NCBI RefSeq assembly: GCF_000328475.2
Contig: NC_026487.1
Coordinates: 248,001-312,000 of the forward strand
Direction of reading: 5' to 3'
Length of the DNA: 64,000 nucleotides
DNA from: Mycosarcoma maydis
Taxonomy: Eukaryota; Basidiomycota; Ustilaginomycetes; Ustilaginales
Shown here: piece by piece, positions 1 to 9,869 of the stretch
Layout of the letters: each line of letters begins with the position of its first letter
How positions within the stretch are numbered: position 1 is the stretch's first letter
Translations under genes and position numbers: made by a program
The notes under the pieces: generated by a model
Told to the model about the DNA's origin: nothing
Database searches by the model: none
The model's input: only the letters and a program-made list of their open reading frames with translations

Positions 1-1249
1 TTCGAGAATCGGTGGAGAAAGTCAAGGTGAGTTGTGCACAAGCTTGTTGCTTCCACCACCGAACCTTGTTGCAGCTGTGAGTGCTCTTGTCGTTGTGAGA
101 TAGGACACTGATCAAGATACGGTTGCTACTTGCTCTGACTCTCTGTTTTGTTCAACATGCCAATTCGACGCACCTGCCTTCTGCTCGGCGTCGTCCGTGC
201 ACAGGCAGCCGCCAAGTCCAATAGCCAAAACATCGATTACATCGCTGCAGACGTGTCCACGTTTGAAGGCGCAAAGCGCGCGATAGAATCATGTCGAGTT
301 GTCCCAGACACCGTGTTCTGCTGCGCTGGCGGTGCCAAACCCGGATTCTTCATTGAACAGACCGAAAGCGACTTCGAGAAGGGGATCAAGACCGACTATT
401 GGACGTGCCTCGCTACTGCACATGTAAGTCTTGCTCCTCCACGACTCTTCCCAGCAGTGAACCGCTGACGTTCGTGCTTCTCATCCTCTACGTGCAACCT
501 TTGGTTGCTCTCCGCCGCACGCAGGCGTCAGCAAATGCAATGGCACGGACCAATCTCGCCGATGGCAAGATTGTGCTTGTAAGCTCAACACTGGGACTTA
601 TTGGACTGGTCGGGTACTCGCAATATGCGCCGATGAAGCATGCTATCAGAGGTACGTCCAAGGACACTCGATTAAAAAATGAAATCCGACATGAGAAGAA
701 CTGACCTGCAAACCACACTTGTCAACGCTGCGTCGTCCAGGACTCGCCGAGTCGCTGCGATCCGAGCTGATCCTCTATGGCATCTCTGTCCACGCCTACT
801 TTCCCGGGACGATCCTCTCGCCTGGGCTGGAAGAGGAGAACAAGACCAAGCCCAAAATTACACTCGAAATCGAAGGACAAGATGATGGTTTGACACCGGC
901 CCAGTGCGCAAAGGGTCTTATCAAGGGTACGTGTCTGCTGTTTGCTCTGATCGGAGTACGACTTCTCGAACAAGCTTTAATGTTGGCAGTTGCAAACTGA
1001 CACTGGCGACTGCTTCTGTTTTCAGGGGTGGAGCGAGGACACTTTTTCATTACGACAGATTTCAACACGGAACTCTTTCGATCCGCCGCTCTCGGTGCAA
1101 GTCCAACCAACCGTGGAGTGCTGGACAGAGCGGTTGCGCTGATTGCCTGGATCGCCATCCCCGTCTGGCGCAACTTGATAGCGGACAGAGCCATCAAGAA
1201 GCATAGCAAACAACATAAACAGTCTCTGTTTAGTGCTCCAACCAATTGA
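1..1249 (+). CDS. TSC10: 3-ketodihydrosphingosine reductase, 3' part (5' end outside window)
   Basis: Short-chain dehydrogenase that reduces 3-ketodihydrosphingosine to dihydrosphingosine with NADPH, the second step of sphingolipid synthesis at the ER membrane. I read five exon pieces: 3-26, 205-423, 525-651, 741-926 and 1026-1249. Introns begin with GTGAGT, GTAAGT, GTACGT and GTACGT, end in CAG, and all junctions keep the frame. The visible 259 residues include the SDR active-site region (a serine pair in VSSTLGLIGLVGYSQYAPMK followed by the Y-x3-K dyad) and a C-terminal hydrophobic anchor (AVALIAWIAIPVWRNLI) with a basic tail. The family is about 330 residues long, so the N-terminal glycine-rich cofactor motif lies upstream of the window. 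The gene converges on the La gene, with 265 bp between stop codons. Family assignment is strong; the exon joins are inferred from frame and splice signals. Confidence 0.85.
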
Positions 1250-1514
1250 ATCAAGCACCAAGCTTTGTGATTTATTAGGTGCAAGGTGCAATTTGCTTGT
1301 TTCGCAGAATTGCGCTCCTTTTTATGGCTTCGTGTCATTTCTGGCAATAGAACCAAGCACAGATCGGACAAACGGAGAGAGCTGTGTGATGCAGAATACA
1401 ATGTCGATAAAGCAAAAGATGTGGAGATGCTGCTGCTGCTGTTGCCGATATGTACAAGTTGGGGCGGGGATCGGTGCTATTACGATCTGCGCTGTTTTGG
1501 TGAATGTTGTGAGT

Positions 1515-2954
1515 TTACTCGTCCGTCTTGGCCTTCTTTCCGATGGTAGGTGGAGCATCGTCGTCGCGACCAGCGGCGGCCGAGTCGTTGTCTCTCTTCC
1601 TCTTGTCGCCGCCAGCCCTGCCGAAACCTCCGCGTCCACCACCACGACCGAACTTTGCACCGCGACCACCACGTCCTCCGCCACGGCCACCGCGGCTGTA
1701 GCTGCCGTTTCCGCGCGAGCCACCGCGCTGCGCATCCTGCTCTCGTCGATCGAGCATGAACGATGCGCGGAAGTTGGCTCGTTCGATGTAGAAGTTCTTG
1801 GCAGTCTCTTCGTCGACGCGGACGAACTCAACAACGTTGCCGCCGACAGTGATGTTCTTACTCTTGATTTCAGCCAACTTGTCGTCCGAAAGTGATTCCT
1901 TGAAGCCGACAGCGCCTTCGACGGCGCCTGTGGGGAACTCAACGAAAGAGGTAGGGTGCACAGTGACCAGCGTATCTTTAAGATCCTTCCAGTTGCCGCC
2001 TTGACCCGCACCGGTGAATTTGAGCACCGAATTGGCAGGGAACTCGACCGCATCTGGATCGACAGTGCCATCGGGACGAGTGGTGAGCGGCTTACCGTTG
2101 TACTCGAACTCCAACGGGTCCGAACGCTTGGGCTTTTCTTGGTCATCCTTCTTGGCACGAGACGAACCATCTCGCTGCTGCTTGTTCATCTCTTTGAAAG
2201 CGTTGAACTTCTTGTGGGTCTGTTCGCTTCCACGGTTGATCCTGTTGCTGCTAGGGTCGATACCCTTCTCCTCCATCTTCATCTTGACGTATGCGTCCTT
2301 GCTCATGACGACCAACTGGGTGTCTTGGAAGTGGACGCCTTTACCACCGTCCTGTTCCGGCTCGACGGCTGCTGCCTGGGCCAAAAACTTGTTTCGGTCG
2401 TCCATCTCGGCGAACTCGACAAATACAGAGCCCTTGAATGGCTTGGGCTTGGCAGATGACTCCATGTCCCTTCGCATTCGGACGCTGTTGACTTTGCCGA
2501 AAGTGTTGAAGAACGCTTCCAGCTCCTTCTGCAGAGTCTCGGTCTCGTCTCCGAATCCCTTGGCGTAGATGGAACGGTCAAAAGCATCCTTGACGGGAAC
2601 CAGCTCTTTCCTGCGACGAACATTGGCGCCATCCTCGCTCACATCGAGCAACTCCTTGGATCCACGCAGCACTTGGGCGATACCTTCGATGCCGAGCAGG
2701 TCCTTAATCGCTCTCATGCGCTTAAATGAGGCGATGGTGGCAATGGGAACCCATCCTTCTGGGTCCTTTCGTGTCAGGGTGAAGAGGAACTTGTCGAACG
2801 GCAGGTTCGAGTCGTGAAAGTAGAACTCCACCTGGCGGAGCGCCTCTTCCTTGGCCTCGTCGACGGTCATGGTGGTGGACGTGGAAGTCTCGGTTGCGGC
2901 CGAGGTGGAAGCGGCCTGAGCCTGTTCTTCCTGCTTGGCTTGTTCCGCCGACAT
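1515..2954 (-). CDS. LHP1: La-type RNA-binding protein (Lhp1/La homologue)
   Basis: La proteins bind the 3' oligo-U of new RNA polymerase III transcripts and chaperone tRNA precursors in the nucleus. The 479-residue single-exon product has a La motif at about residues 33-120 (QVEFYFHDSNLPFD, GWVPIATIASFKRMRAI), a canonical RRM at about 133-235 (SIYAKGF, GSVFVEF) and a second RRM-like domain at about 315-410 (SVLKFTGAG, TSFVEFP) in the position of the La C-terminal xRRM. It ends in an RGG-rich stretch and a basic KRKRDND nuclear-localisation-like motif. I chose the methionine of MSAEQAK; the frame stays open 19 codons upstream, but that part looks like leader sequence. A CAG just before the start suggests a possible intron in the 5' leader. 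The x-La-RRM-RRM-RG layout fits genuine La better than La-related proteins. Confidence 0.88.
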   Translation of the reverse strand: MSAEQAKQEEQAQAASTSAATETSTSTTMTVDEAKEEALRQVEFYFHDSNLPFDKFLFTLTRKDPEGWVPIATIASFKRMRAIKDLLGIEGIAQVLRGSKELLDVSEDGANVRRRKELVPVKDAFDRSIYAKGFGDETETLQKELEAFFNTFGKVNSVRMRRDMESSAKPKPFKGSVFVEFAEMDDRNKFLAQAAAVEPEQDGGKGVHFQDTQLVVMSKDAYVKMKMEEKGIDPSSNRINRGSEQTHKKFNAFKEMNKQQRDGSSRAKKDDQEKPKRSDPLEFEYNGKPLTTRPDGTVDPDAVEFPANSVLKFTGAGQGGNWKDLKDTLVTVHPTSFVEFPTGAVEGAVGFKESLSDDKLAEIKSKNITVGGNVVEFVRVDEETAKNFYIERANFRASFMLDRREQDAQRGGSRGNGSYSRGGRGGGRGGRGAKFGRGGGRGGFGRAGGDKRKRDNDSAAAGRDDDAPPTIGKKAKTDE

Positions 2955-3917
2955 GTTTGTTGAACTGGTTAGGATGCACCTGCAGAGATGGTGGGGAGAG
3001 GTAGGTAGCAAGCGATATTCAGCTCGACACCAACCATCACATCCAGCGTCGTGAGCAGAACGAGTTGCAGCAGCGCAAAGCGTCGTTCAGGCGGCAAGAT
3101 TTCGCCTGTTTTTTCTTTCCTTTTGTGTCAGGAGGAAATTCCAACTTTTTTTCTTCTTGCAGGACCCGTTTGCAAAGAAAATCTGAATAACTAACTGTAA
3201 TTTCGTCGTGAGTGGTTTCAAGATTCACGATTCACGATTCACGATTCACGATTCACGATTCACGATTCACGATTCTCGAGTTATTCACAATATTCGTGAT
3301 TCGTACGTGTAAATTTGAACAAGGTACTAGCAGTTGCCGCCTTAACATTCAAGCTCTCCGACACAATCGCGAATCGCGAATTTCGGTGCACGAGCCCAGC
3401 TGAAAAGCTGTTCTTTGCTGCTGCTGCTGCTCTTGCTGCTGCCGCTGGCTCATGCAGGTGCAAGTTGTCAGTTTCAAAAAGCGGACATTCGTGATTTCAC
3501 AAGCTCAACCACAAACGCACAGAAACTCCGCGAGCCTGGAGTTGCTCCACACTGTGACTCTTGTACACTTACAAACACTCAACTACTCGTGACTCTCTCG
3601 GCTGTCCTACAAGAGCGAGCAGGCGCGTGCAAGTCGCTTCTGCACAACTCTATCCATCTCGACAAGCAAGAGCATACATTCTACCATCATATTCGTGATT
3701 CGTATCGGAAGCAATCTTGGTACACTCCGAAATCTGCCTGCTCGCGTCTGCAACTTGCAAGAGCCATCTCGCTTTCTGTTGGACAAGTGATCGACTGAAA
3801 GCCCGTTTCCATAGCCTCTTGCTGGCCCGATCTTTGCGCATCCGGTTCCGGTTTGCGCACTACATCCCCAAGACAGGCGCATTAGATCGATCCGCTCGGG
3901 TCGGTGCAACCGGCACG
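2955..3917. other. Intergenic region between divergent genes, with heptad array
   Basis: No convincing gene. It holds the promoters of the La gene (-) and the 3918 gene (+). A perfect tandem ATTCACG array lies at 3223-3278, with single copies of ATTCGTGATT near 3295, 3488 and 3697. A CTG-rich tract occurs near 3415-3445. Short open frames here lack protein-like composition. Confidence 0.7.
3223..3278 (+). repeat. Tandem heptad array (ATTCACG)7 plus one degenerate copy
   Basis: Seven perfect end-to-end copies of ATTCACG run from 3223 to 3271, followed by ATTCTCG at 3272-3278. The same heptad, singly or in inverted pairs, recurs in most intergenic regions of the window. A second six-copy array lies at 41842-41883. 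Confidence 0.97.
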
Positions 3918-5142
3918 ATGAGCTTCTTCCAAGAATCCGCACGATCTTGGACGCACAACAAGCCGATCGAAACCCTAACGCATCTGCTCGAATCAGCTTT
4001 GTTCCGCAGTCCAGAACCTCAACCTGTATCTGCATGGAAGATGATCATCGATCCTCCGATGCCTTACTGGGTCACGATCTTCTCGCAAACTTGTCGTCTC
4101 ATCTCGCTCCTCATCCTGCTTCCTATCTTTCTGATCGGCGTGCTCGACTTTGCCGGATACGCCGTGTTCCGAACGCTTGGTATGTCCACATACAGATTCA
4201 GATAGCACAGCTTTATTCTGGAGCTGACAAGTTGTTACATTTGCCGTTCTCATGCCAGGCTTGCATCGAAGAAGAGTTCGCATTCAACGACAATCCAACG
4301 CCGACGTCAAGATTCCCGTTGGCCGATCCAACTCTCGACGTAAACCACGCGTCTACCAGAACGACCGACATCGACCCACGGATCGCAGCAACATTCCTAG
4401 CATCGTCAAAGCCCCGCTGCTCTCCCCCGGCACATACGATGCCGAAACGCTGCTCCGACAGCGTGCACGCAGTCTGAGCATCGCTTCTGCCGAGCAAGAG
4501 GCAGCGTGGGTCGCCAGTGGAGGCCAAGAAGCGAGACTCAGCACGCTCAGTAAGGATGCAGCGGGCGCGCTTGCACCTACCTCTCCGACGCAGAGTGATG
4601 CTGGAGATGGAGATGCTACCGAGGATGGCGGTTACTTCGGTCGTGCACCCAGAGTTGGTGTCGATGGAGCACTGGGCTTGGCCGATACAGATGTCGACGA
4701 GAGCGGCACCGAAAGCGGACGTGATAGTCCCGTGCAATTCAGAGGATCAAACCGGAGAAGGGGACTGTCGGGTGGCTTGAGCTTCACACCGGTCAGCCCG
4801 GATAAGCCTTTGACGCCTTTGGCAAGCAACGACGAACCCCTCATTGCCGCCGCAGCGACGCATCCAGAGTCCACACCGACTCAACATAGAGATTCGTACG
4901 ACGCCAGCGTCGTAAGTCTCTCGAGCGATTCACCTACATCCTCATCCAGCGGCGATCGGTTTCTGACCCGACCGGATAGCCACAGACAGGGCAATCGAAG
5001 CGACGCCGAGAGCTCAAATATGAGCTCATCCTGGATCGGTGTCGAGGCGGATGAGAAGGACGCCGACGTCCATCCTTCCAAGGTCGATGCGCAGCAAGCG
5101 GCAGCTGCACTTGGGTTCGAGTCGCATTCCAAGGCTTGGTAA
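3918..5142 (+). CDS. Unrecognised protein with one hydrophobic N-terminal segment and a disordered C-terminus
   Basis: Two exons, 3918-4179 and 4259-5142, are joined across an intron with GTATGT donor and CAG acceptor. The join keeps the frame and gives 381 residues. Residues about 48-85 are strongly hydrophobic (CRLISLLILLPIFLIGVLDF), consistent with one membrane span or hairpin; no cleavable signal peptide is apparent. The segment after the splice is very basic (LHRRRVRIQRQ), and the rest is low-complexity, rich in Ser, Asp and Pro with many SP/TP sites, suggesting a phosphorylated cytosolic tail. I recognise no family. It may be a lineage-restricted endomembrane protein, but no function can be assigned. 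It converges on the cyclophilin gene. Confidence 0.72.
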
Positions 5143-5479
5143 GCAGTCGTCTTGATTCACTCTTACGCATTGCAATCTCATGGAAAGCCTGTTTGATACA
5201 CTTTGTGCTTTCGTTCTGAGTTATGACACAAGAGCCAAAACGAAGACAGCCGTGGCTTGTATAGGCCGTCGTTTTCTCAGAGGGAGCTGATCGCTGTTCG
5301 TCGTGCGTGGCAGCCATCAGCGTACCCGCACCAACACGCTGATGCAGCTCGAACTCATCTGCAAGTTATCAGTGCACACAGAAAGCGGAAACAGTTTACA
5401 ACGCATCTCATTGATTGCACTTTTTTAGGCAATCTGAGGAGGAAATGAGAAGGCGTATAATGATCAAGCGAAAAAGCGT
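5143..5479. other. Short convergent 3' intergenic region
   Basis: The 3' untranslated regions of two convergent genes meet here. I see no gene, no repeat of note and no ATTCACG heptad. Confidence 0.6.
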
Positions 5480-5968
5480 TTAAAGAACACCGGACTTGGC
5501 GATGGTGATCTTGGACTTGGTCTTGCCGGACTTGGTGCCCTCGTTCTCGATAGCCTTGACGATGTCGAGACCTTCGACGACCTCGCCGAAGACGACGTGC
5601 TTGCCGTCGAGCCACGAGGTGACGACGGTGGTGATGAAGAACTGCGAGCCGTTGGTGTTGGGGCCGGCGTTGGCCATGGAAAGAAGACCGGGCTTGGTGT
5701 GCGAGAGCTTGAAGTTCTCGTCTTCGAACTTGGCGCCGTAGATCGACTTGCCTCCGGTACCGTTACCGGCGGTGAAGTCACCACCCTGCAGCATGAAGTC
5801 CGGGATGACACGGTGGAACGACGATCCCTCGTAACCGAAACCGTGCGCGCCAGTGCACAGCTCACGGAAGTTCTTGGCAGTCTTGGGAACGACGTCATCG
5901 TAGAGCTTGAACGTGATGCGACCCAGAGGGCTGCCGTTCTTGGTGATGTCGAAGAAAACGTTGGACAT
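5480..5968 (-). CDS. Cyclophilin-type peptidyl-prolyl cis-trans isomerase
   Basis: Catalyses proline isomerisation in protein folding and would be a cyclosporin A target. The 162-residue core matches cyclophilin A in length. It carries the hallmark active-site stretch [20 protein letters not shown] with catalytic arginine, then NGSQFFIT and the cyclosporin-contacting tryptophan in [13 protein letters not shown]. The start chosen is [12 protein letters not shown], the usual cyclophilin A N-terminus. The frame remains open upstream through another ATG at 6013, whose 15 extra residues ([15 protein letters not shown]) are arginine- and serine-rich with no acid, as in a mitochondrial presequence. 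One gene may therefore give cytosolic and mitochondrial forms. The gene has no intron in its coding part. Confidence 0.95.
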   Translation of the reverse strand: MSNVFFDITKNGSPLGRITFKLYDDVVPKTAKNFRELCTGAHGFGYEGSSFHRVIPDFMLQGGDFTAGNGTGGKSIYGAKFEDENFKLSHTKPGLLSMANAGPNTNGSQFFITTVVTSWLDGKHVVFGEVVEGLDIVKAIENEGTKSGKTKSKITIAKSGVL

Positions 5969-6013
5969 GATTCTAGCAGACGAAGTGAATCGGCGTGCAA
6001 AAGTGGCGTGCAT

Positions 6014-7736
6014 CGTGAGAAAGCAAAAGTAACGAGAACGGCAGAGACAGACAAAGATACTGTGTGTGAGTGAGCAGGTATAGCAAGGCAACAACAATGG
6101 AAGAAGCGGAAAGAAAAACTAGACATAAATAGTCCACCAACACCGTGCCTCGCCCTGCCACGAGCGCGAGATCGGCAAGAAATCAGGCGTTGGCTTCGAT
6201 TGCACGGTCGACGTAGTCGAGGTGAACGGATGGAACTCCGACGAGTCCTAGCGAGGTGAAGAGGGCGCCATGAGACCGATGGCGCAACGGTGATTTCAAG
6301 AAAAACACTTACGCTGTTTTCGAATGTGATGACGGGAGGAAAGTGTCTGATGTGTGCAAGAGAATGTCAAGTCTGAAAGCAGAATATATATATAGTCTTG
6401 TCCGAGCTGGTCCATGCGGCAGGACGATCCTGCCAACGGCGAAACTCCACAGACAGAAGAAGTCGCAGAAGAATTTTTGCAGCGGATGAATGACAGCTGT
6501 TCAGCGCAGCGCACAGAAGGCGGAAGAAGATCTCGGAGAGGCACAACATCAGAGGCCGTGCGCACTTGCAGAGGATTCGTGATTGCGCCACGCACTCCCA
6601 AACTCCCACTCCCAACTCGCACTGTAAGTAATTCAACACAGCCACTCTCGCCCTAAAAATGTGAACGCAGCCTGCATCAAGCTTAAACACGAATGCACAC
6701 CCCCTTATTTAGCTTGCTCTTCGGGGCTTGTCTCTGACGATGGGATCTATTGTAAGTTAGTCAAAGTCAACAAACGGGCATGGGCTACCGTCCGTTTCCA
6801 TCCTGCTCTGTGCCTCCCAAAGCGTGAATCGTGAATGTCGAGCAGAGAATGAGACACGTTGCCACACTGGCAGCCACCACGACTCAAAGACTACACCTTG
6901 TCGCAATAATCACTGGCTCAAGGTGGCGTCTGGTCCTCTGAACGGCTCGGCTTGCTTTCCTCTTGCCCAATCCGACATCATTCGACCAAAGTATCTAGCC
7001 CGTGTACAGCATTCGCAGGATTCAAGTTTGGCACGAGACTTCCCGTCCCACTTGCTACGGGATCATGTAAGTTACATCATCAGTATTCATGTTTGAAACT
7101 ACAACGCGCACGAGCCAGTAGCGGCTCAAGACAAGATGCAATTATTTAAATAAATTTGTCGAAAATCGTAAATATTATTCTGTGATTCCAAAAGACAGTC
7201 CGATCACATCGTCCAGCTTTGATTTCACGGTTTGCTGTTCGGGCGAATCGATCAAGTTTGGATCGGGACATTCAGATTGTGTTCTTTTCGATCGATGGAC
7301 GAAACGGAAGACTCCCGATTCGGGGAGTTGAGGGCCTGAAAAGCCTGGACCCTGAACTATATTCACGATTTGCTCGGTCGATGCTCTGTCTGTGCAGCAG
7401 CGGCGTACAACAGCCGAATAGCAGAATAGACGTGGAAAGCACCCACGACGCAGGACTCACGACTGACAGCTGTGGGCGTTCGCTAGTTCACTTTGCAGTA
7501 AGCCTTGCCTTCAGATCCCATCGGCACTGTCGAGGCACCCGCTCTTGGCTAGCACCAACCACCTGTGTGGCGTCTGTCGACCGAACCACAAGCTCGACTG
7601 GCGAGCATGACCCGCTCGCAGCCATCCAAGGCGCACAGCACATCGGTACCGTCTCGAATGCAACCATCCACAAGATTGAACATCTGATTCGCATCAAGCA
7701 TCACCTGTCTGCTGCACTACTGAATGTCGCAGAAAG
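6014..7736. other. Divergent intergenic region between cyclophilin and the ankyrin gene
   Basis: No supportable gene. Heptads occur near 6578 (ATTCGTGATT), 6822-6838 (CGTGAATCGTGAAT), 7364 and 7443-7466 (ACTCACG variant). A GTAAGTTA motif occurs near 6752 and 7066, and an A/T-rich patch near 7141-7160. Open frames in 7219-7836 lack any recognisable domain. Confidence 0.6.
6385..6394. promoter_or_regulatory. Candidate TATA element for the cyclophilin gene
   Basis: A TATATATATA run lies about 420 bp upstream of the cyclophilin core ATG. On the minus strand, sequence between it and the ATG contains a GTAAGT donor near 6312 and a TAG acceptor near 6249, compatible with a spliced leader. The element is palindromic, so direction is not fixed. 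Confidence 0.35.
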
Positions 7737-9869
7737 ATGGTACCACCCGCGCATCAGTCTGCCGCTCCGATACCGCTGCTGCGTACAGCCAAGCAACCAT
7801 GCCTTTCAATGCCAGCTCGATCCAGAAAAGCAGTAAATCTGCCGCACAGCATGCCATCGGCTGTAGCAGGCCCATCAGCGCCACCTCATACCACCTTGAG
7901 CCAACGATTTCGACGCGCAATACAACAAGTCGATCTCGCCTCCGCTCAGCGTATTGCTGCTAGAGCGTTCGAGTTGCAGTTCTTGTCTGATCCAGCAAAT
8001 TACGATGTGCATGTCCAATCCATCGGACAGAGCGGGCCACGTCCGCCCAAAGCCGCCCTGCGCGCAGTACAGGCACAGCGACCTTCGTCGGCGCGTCCTT
8101 TCGACATTCGCAACGTCGACCCTCTTCCCGAGCGCATCGGCCTCACAAAGAGTCACCACCATCGCAAATACACACTCGCCATCTATGACGAGCCACTCGA
8201 CTACCATACTGTCAACGCTGACCCGAGCCTGATGATTGCTATCAGAAGCAACGCCGATGTCGAACTGGTTCGATGGCTCATCGAAATGGGTCACGAGTAC
8301 AATGCGCCCAGCCTCGACGCGGACGGCCATACCATACTGCACTTAGCAACGCTCTATGACCGATCCGATATCATCTACGCCTACTCGACATACACAACCA
8401 GCCATGTCGCATCTACTCTGGCAGATCTCATCGATGCCGAGACGCTGCACGATTGCCGAACAGCGCTTCACCTAGCCTGCATTCGCGGCTTTGACGACGT
8501 AGCACGCCAGCTTCTGGATCTTGGTGCTGACCTAGACCTGCAGGATCGTGCCGGCAATACTGCGCTCCACTTTGCATCCGCCTGGGGTCACCTCTCGCTG
8601 GTGCAGCTGCTCATAGAACGAGGCTGTTCGCTCGCCGTTCAGAACACCGAGGGTTCCACCGCCTCAGATTACGCCTACTCGCACAGTGTCAAAGAAGCGC
8701 TCGAGACGCTCGGCCGTGTCCGTTACGAGAGTCGCAAGAAGATTCGACGTGTTCCTGTAGCCGCTGTGATGCATGCTGCGCCCCGAAATGCAGCGTCTGC
8801 GCATGTAGCGTCGCCTCAGGCGGACGAGTCAAGCGCATCCGACAGGTCCTTGCGATCTCGGCCTTTTCCCTCCTTCCTAAGTCGCAACGGATCTCACAGT
8901 GGAGCACACAGAACTAGCACAGCAACGCCCATGCACACTTCATTCGCCGAAACTGGCGCTGATCAGACACCAGAGCTGTACGCTGATTGGGATCCGGAGA
9001 AAACGTTTGCACAGCCAGGGCAGGATCTCTTCCCTAGCAATCGTGGCGCATTCTCATCCCCACCCGTACAGCGGGTCGCCAGTCCGGCGTATCAGTCGAC
9101 TCAGGGTCGCGCGTCAATCGATTTGTACAGCGAAGTACTCAATCAGTCGCCTCGTGCCCCTGCAAGTAGAAGCATGGCGGCTGCTCCGATCATCTCGCAC
9201 GAATACACACTCTCACCTCAGCCACGATCTCTGGCGCAGTCACCACCAACAATGCTACCGCCCACTGCCAATGGCATGTTGCCGGACAGCGCTTCGGGCA
9301 CCGATATCAAACGGTCGCTTTCGCCCAATCTTGGACCTGCCATTCGACGTACACCGAGTCCAGGAAATGTCGGTGCTTCTGCCGATAAAGTTAGAATGCA
9401 AGACGCTGCTGCTATGTCGCTATTCCGCAGCGCGTCGCCGCAGCCAAGTCTCGTGCCGGGTAGAATCGATACGCCCCCGACTGGCTACATGATACGAAGC
9501 GAGTGCCCCTTGTCGCTGACGACGAACCGGGCTGGGAAAATCAGTGTCAAGTCTCCACCACCGCTCGAAGCAACGGGGACAAGGAGCATGTATGGCTCGA
9601 CCATGACGAGCGATGGTGCCACTAGCAGCGACAAAGTCAGCGTGGCAGCCGCAGCGGACCGAAGTAGTGAGGGTCCGCCGCTGCTAGCACCTATCGCAAC
9701 TTTACCGAGGCGCGCTGAAGCAGACGACACAACCAAAAGCCCAGATTCATCGATAGATGCAAGATCGAGTACAGACGTATACGACGCGTCGCAGCATTTC
9801 ATGGCTGACACACGTCGCGATTCGAGCGCTTCCACTCCGAGACCGGCCGAAGATCGCGAGACGTTTTGA
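7737..9869 (+). CDS. Ankyrin-repeat protein, possibly the TORC2 accessory subunit Avo2
   Basis: A 710-residue single-exon protein. After a short leader, helices at about residues 55-80 (LSQRFRRAIQQVDLASAQRI) open an ankyrin domain with recognisable repeats up to about residue 310. These include GHTILHLATLYDRSDIIYAY, CRTALHLACIRGFDDVARQL and AGNTALHFASAWGHLSLVQL, followed by a capping helix (ASDYAYSHSVKEALETLGRV). The remaining 400 residues are disordered, Ser/Pro-rich, with many SP/TP sites such as SLSPN and TPSPG. This layout, N-terminal ankyrins with an immediate first helix and a phosphorylatable tail, resembles yeast Avo2, a TOR complex 2 subunit. That identity is inference; ankyrin domains alone are not specific. 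In-frame methionines at 7737, 7809 and 7851 make the start uncertain. Confidence 0.78.
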   Translation: MVPPAHQSAAPIPLLRTAKQPCLSMPARSRKAVNLPHSMPSAVAGPSAPPHTTLSQRFRRAIQQVDLASAQRIAARAFELQFLSDPANYDVHVQSIGQSGPRPPKAALRAVQAQRPSSARPFDIRNVDPLPERIGLTKSHHHRKYTLAIYDEPLDYHTVNADPSLMIAIRSNADVELVRWLIEMGHEYNAPSLDADGHTILHLATLYDRSDIIYAYSTYTTSHVASTLADLIDAETLHDCRTALHLACIRGFDDVARQLLDLGADLDLQDRAGNTALHFASAWGHLSLVQLLIERGCSLAVQNTEGSTASDYAYSHSVKEALETLGRVRYESRKKIRRVPVAAVMHAAPRNAASAHVASPQADESSASDRSLRSRPFPSFLSRNGSHSGAHRTSTATPMHTSFAETGADQTPELYADWDPEKTFAQPGQDLFPSNRGAFSSPPVQRVASPAYQSTQGRASIDLYSEVLNQSPRAPASRSMAAAPIISHEYTLSPQPRSLAQSPPTMLPPTANGMLPDSASGTDIKRSLSPNLGPAIRRTPSPGNVGASADKVRMQDAAAMSLFRSASPQPSLVPGRIDTPPTGYMIRSECPLSLTTNRAGKISVKSPPPLEATGTRSMYGSTMTSDGATSSDKVSVAAAADRSSEGPPLLAPIATLPRRAEADDTTKSPDSSIDARSSTDVYDASQHFMADTRRDSSASTPRPAEDRETF

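Noticed and set aside
1233..2170. Open frames in other frames over the La gene's 3' end
   Set aside because: Val/Thr/Ala or Ser/Arg low-complexity shadows of the RGG-coding region.
3223..3278. CRISPR array or telomere repeat as explanation for the heptads
   Set aside because: There are no spacers of constant length, the genome is eukaryotic, and the unit does not resemble TTAGGG-type telomere repeats.
7219..7836. A 205-codon frame upstream of the ankyrin gene
   Set aside because: No domain, and it runs into the real gene in another frame; more likely leader or promoter.
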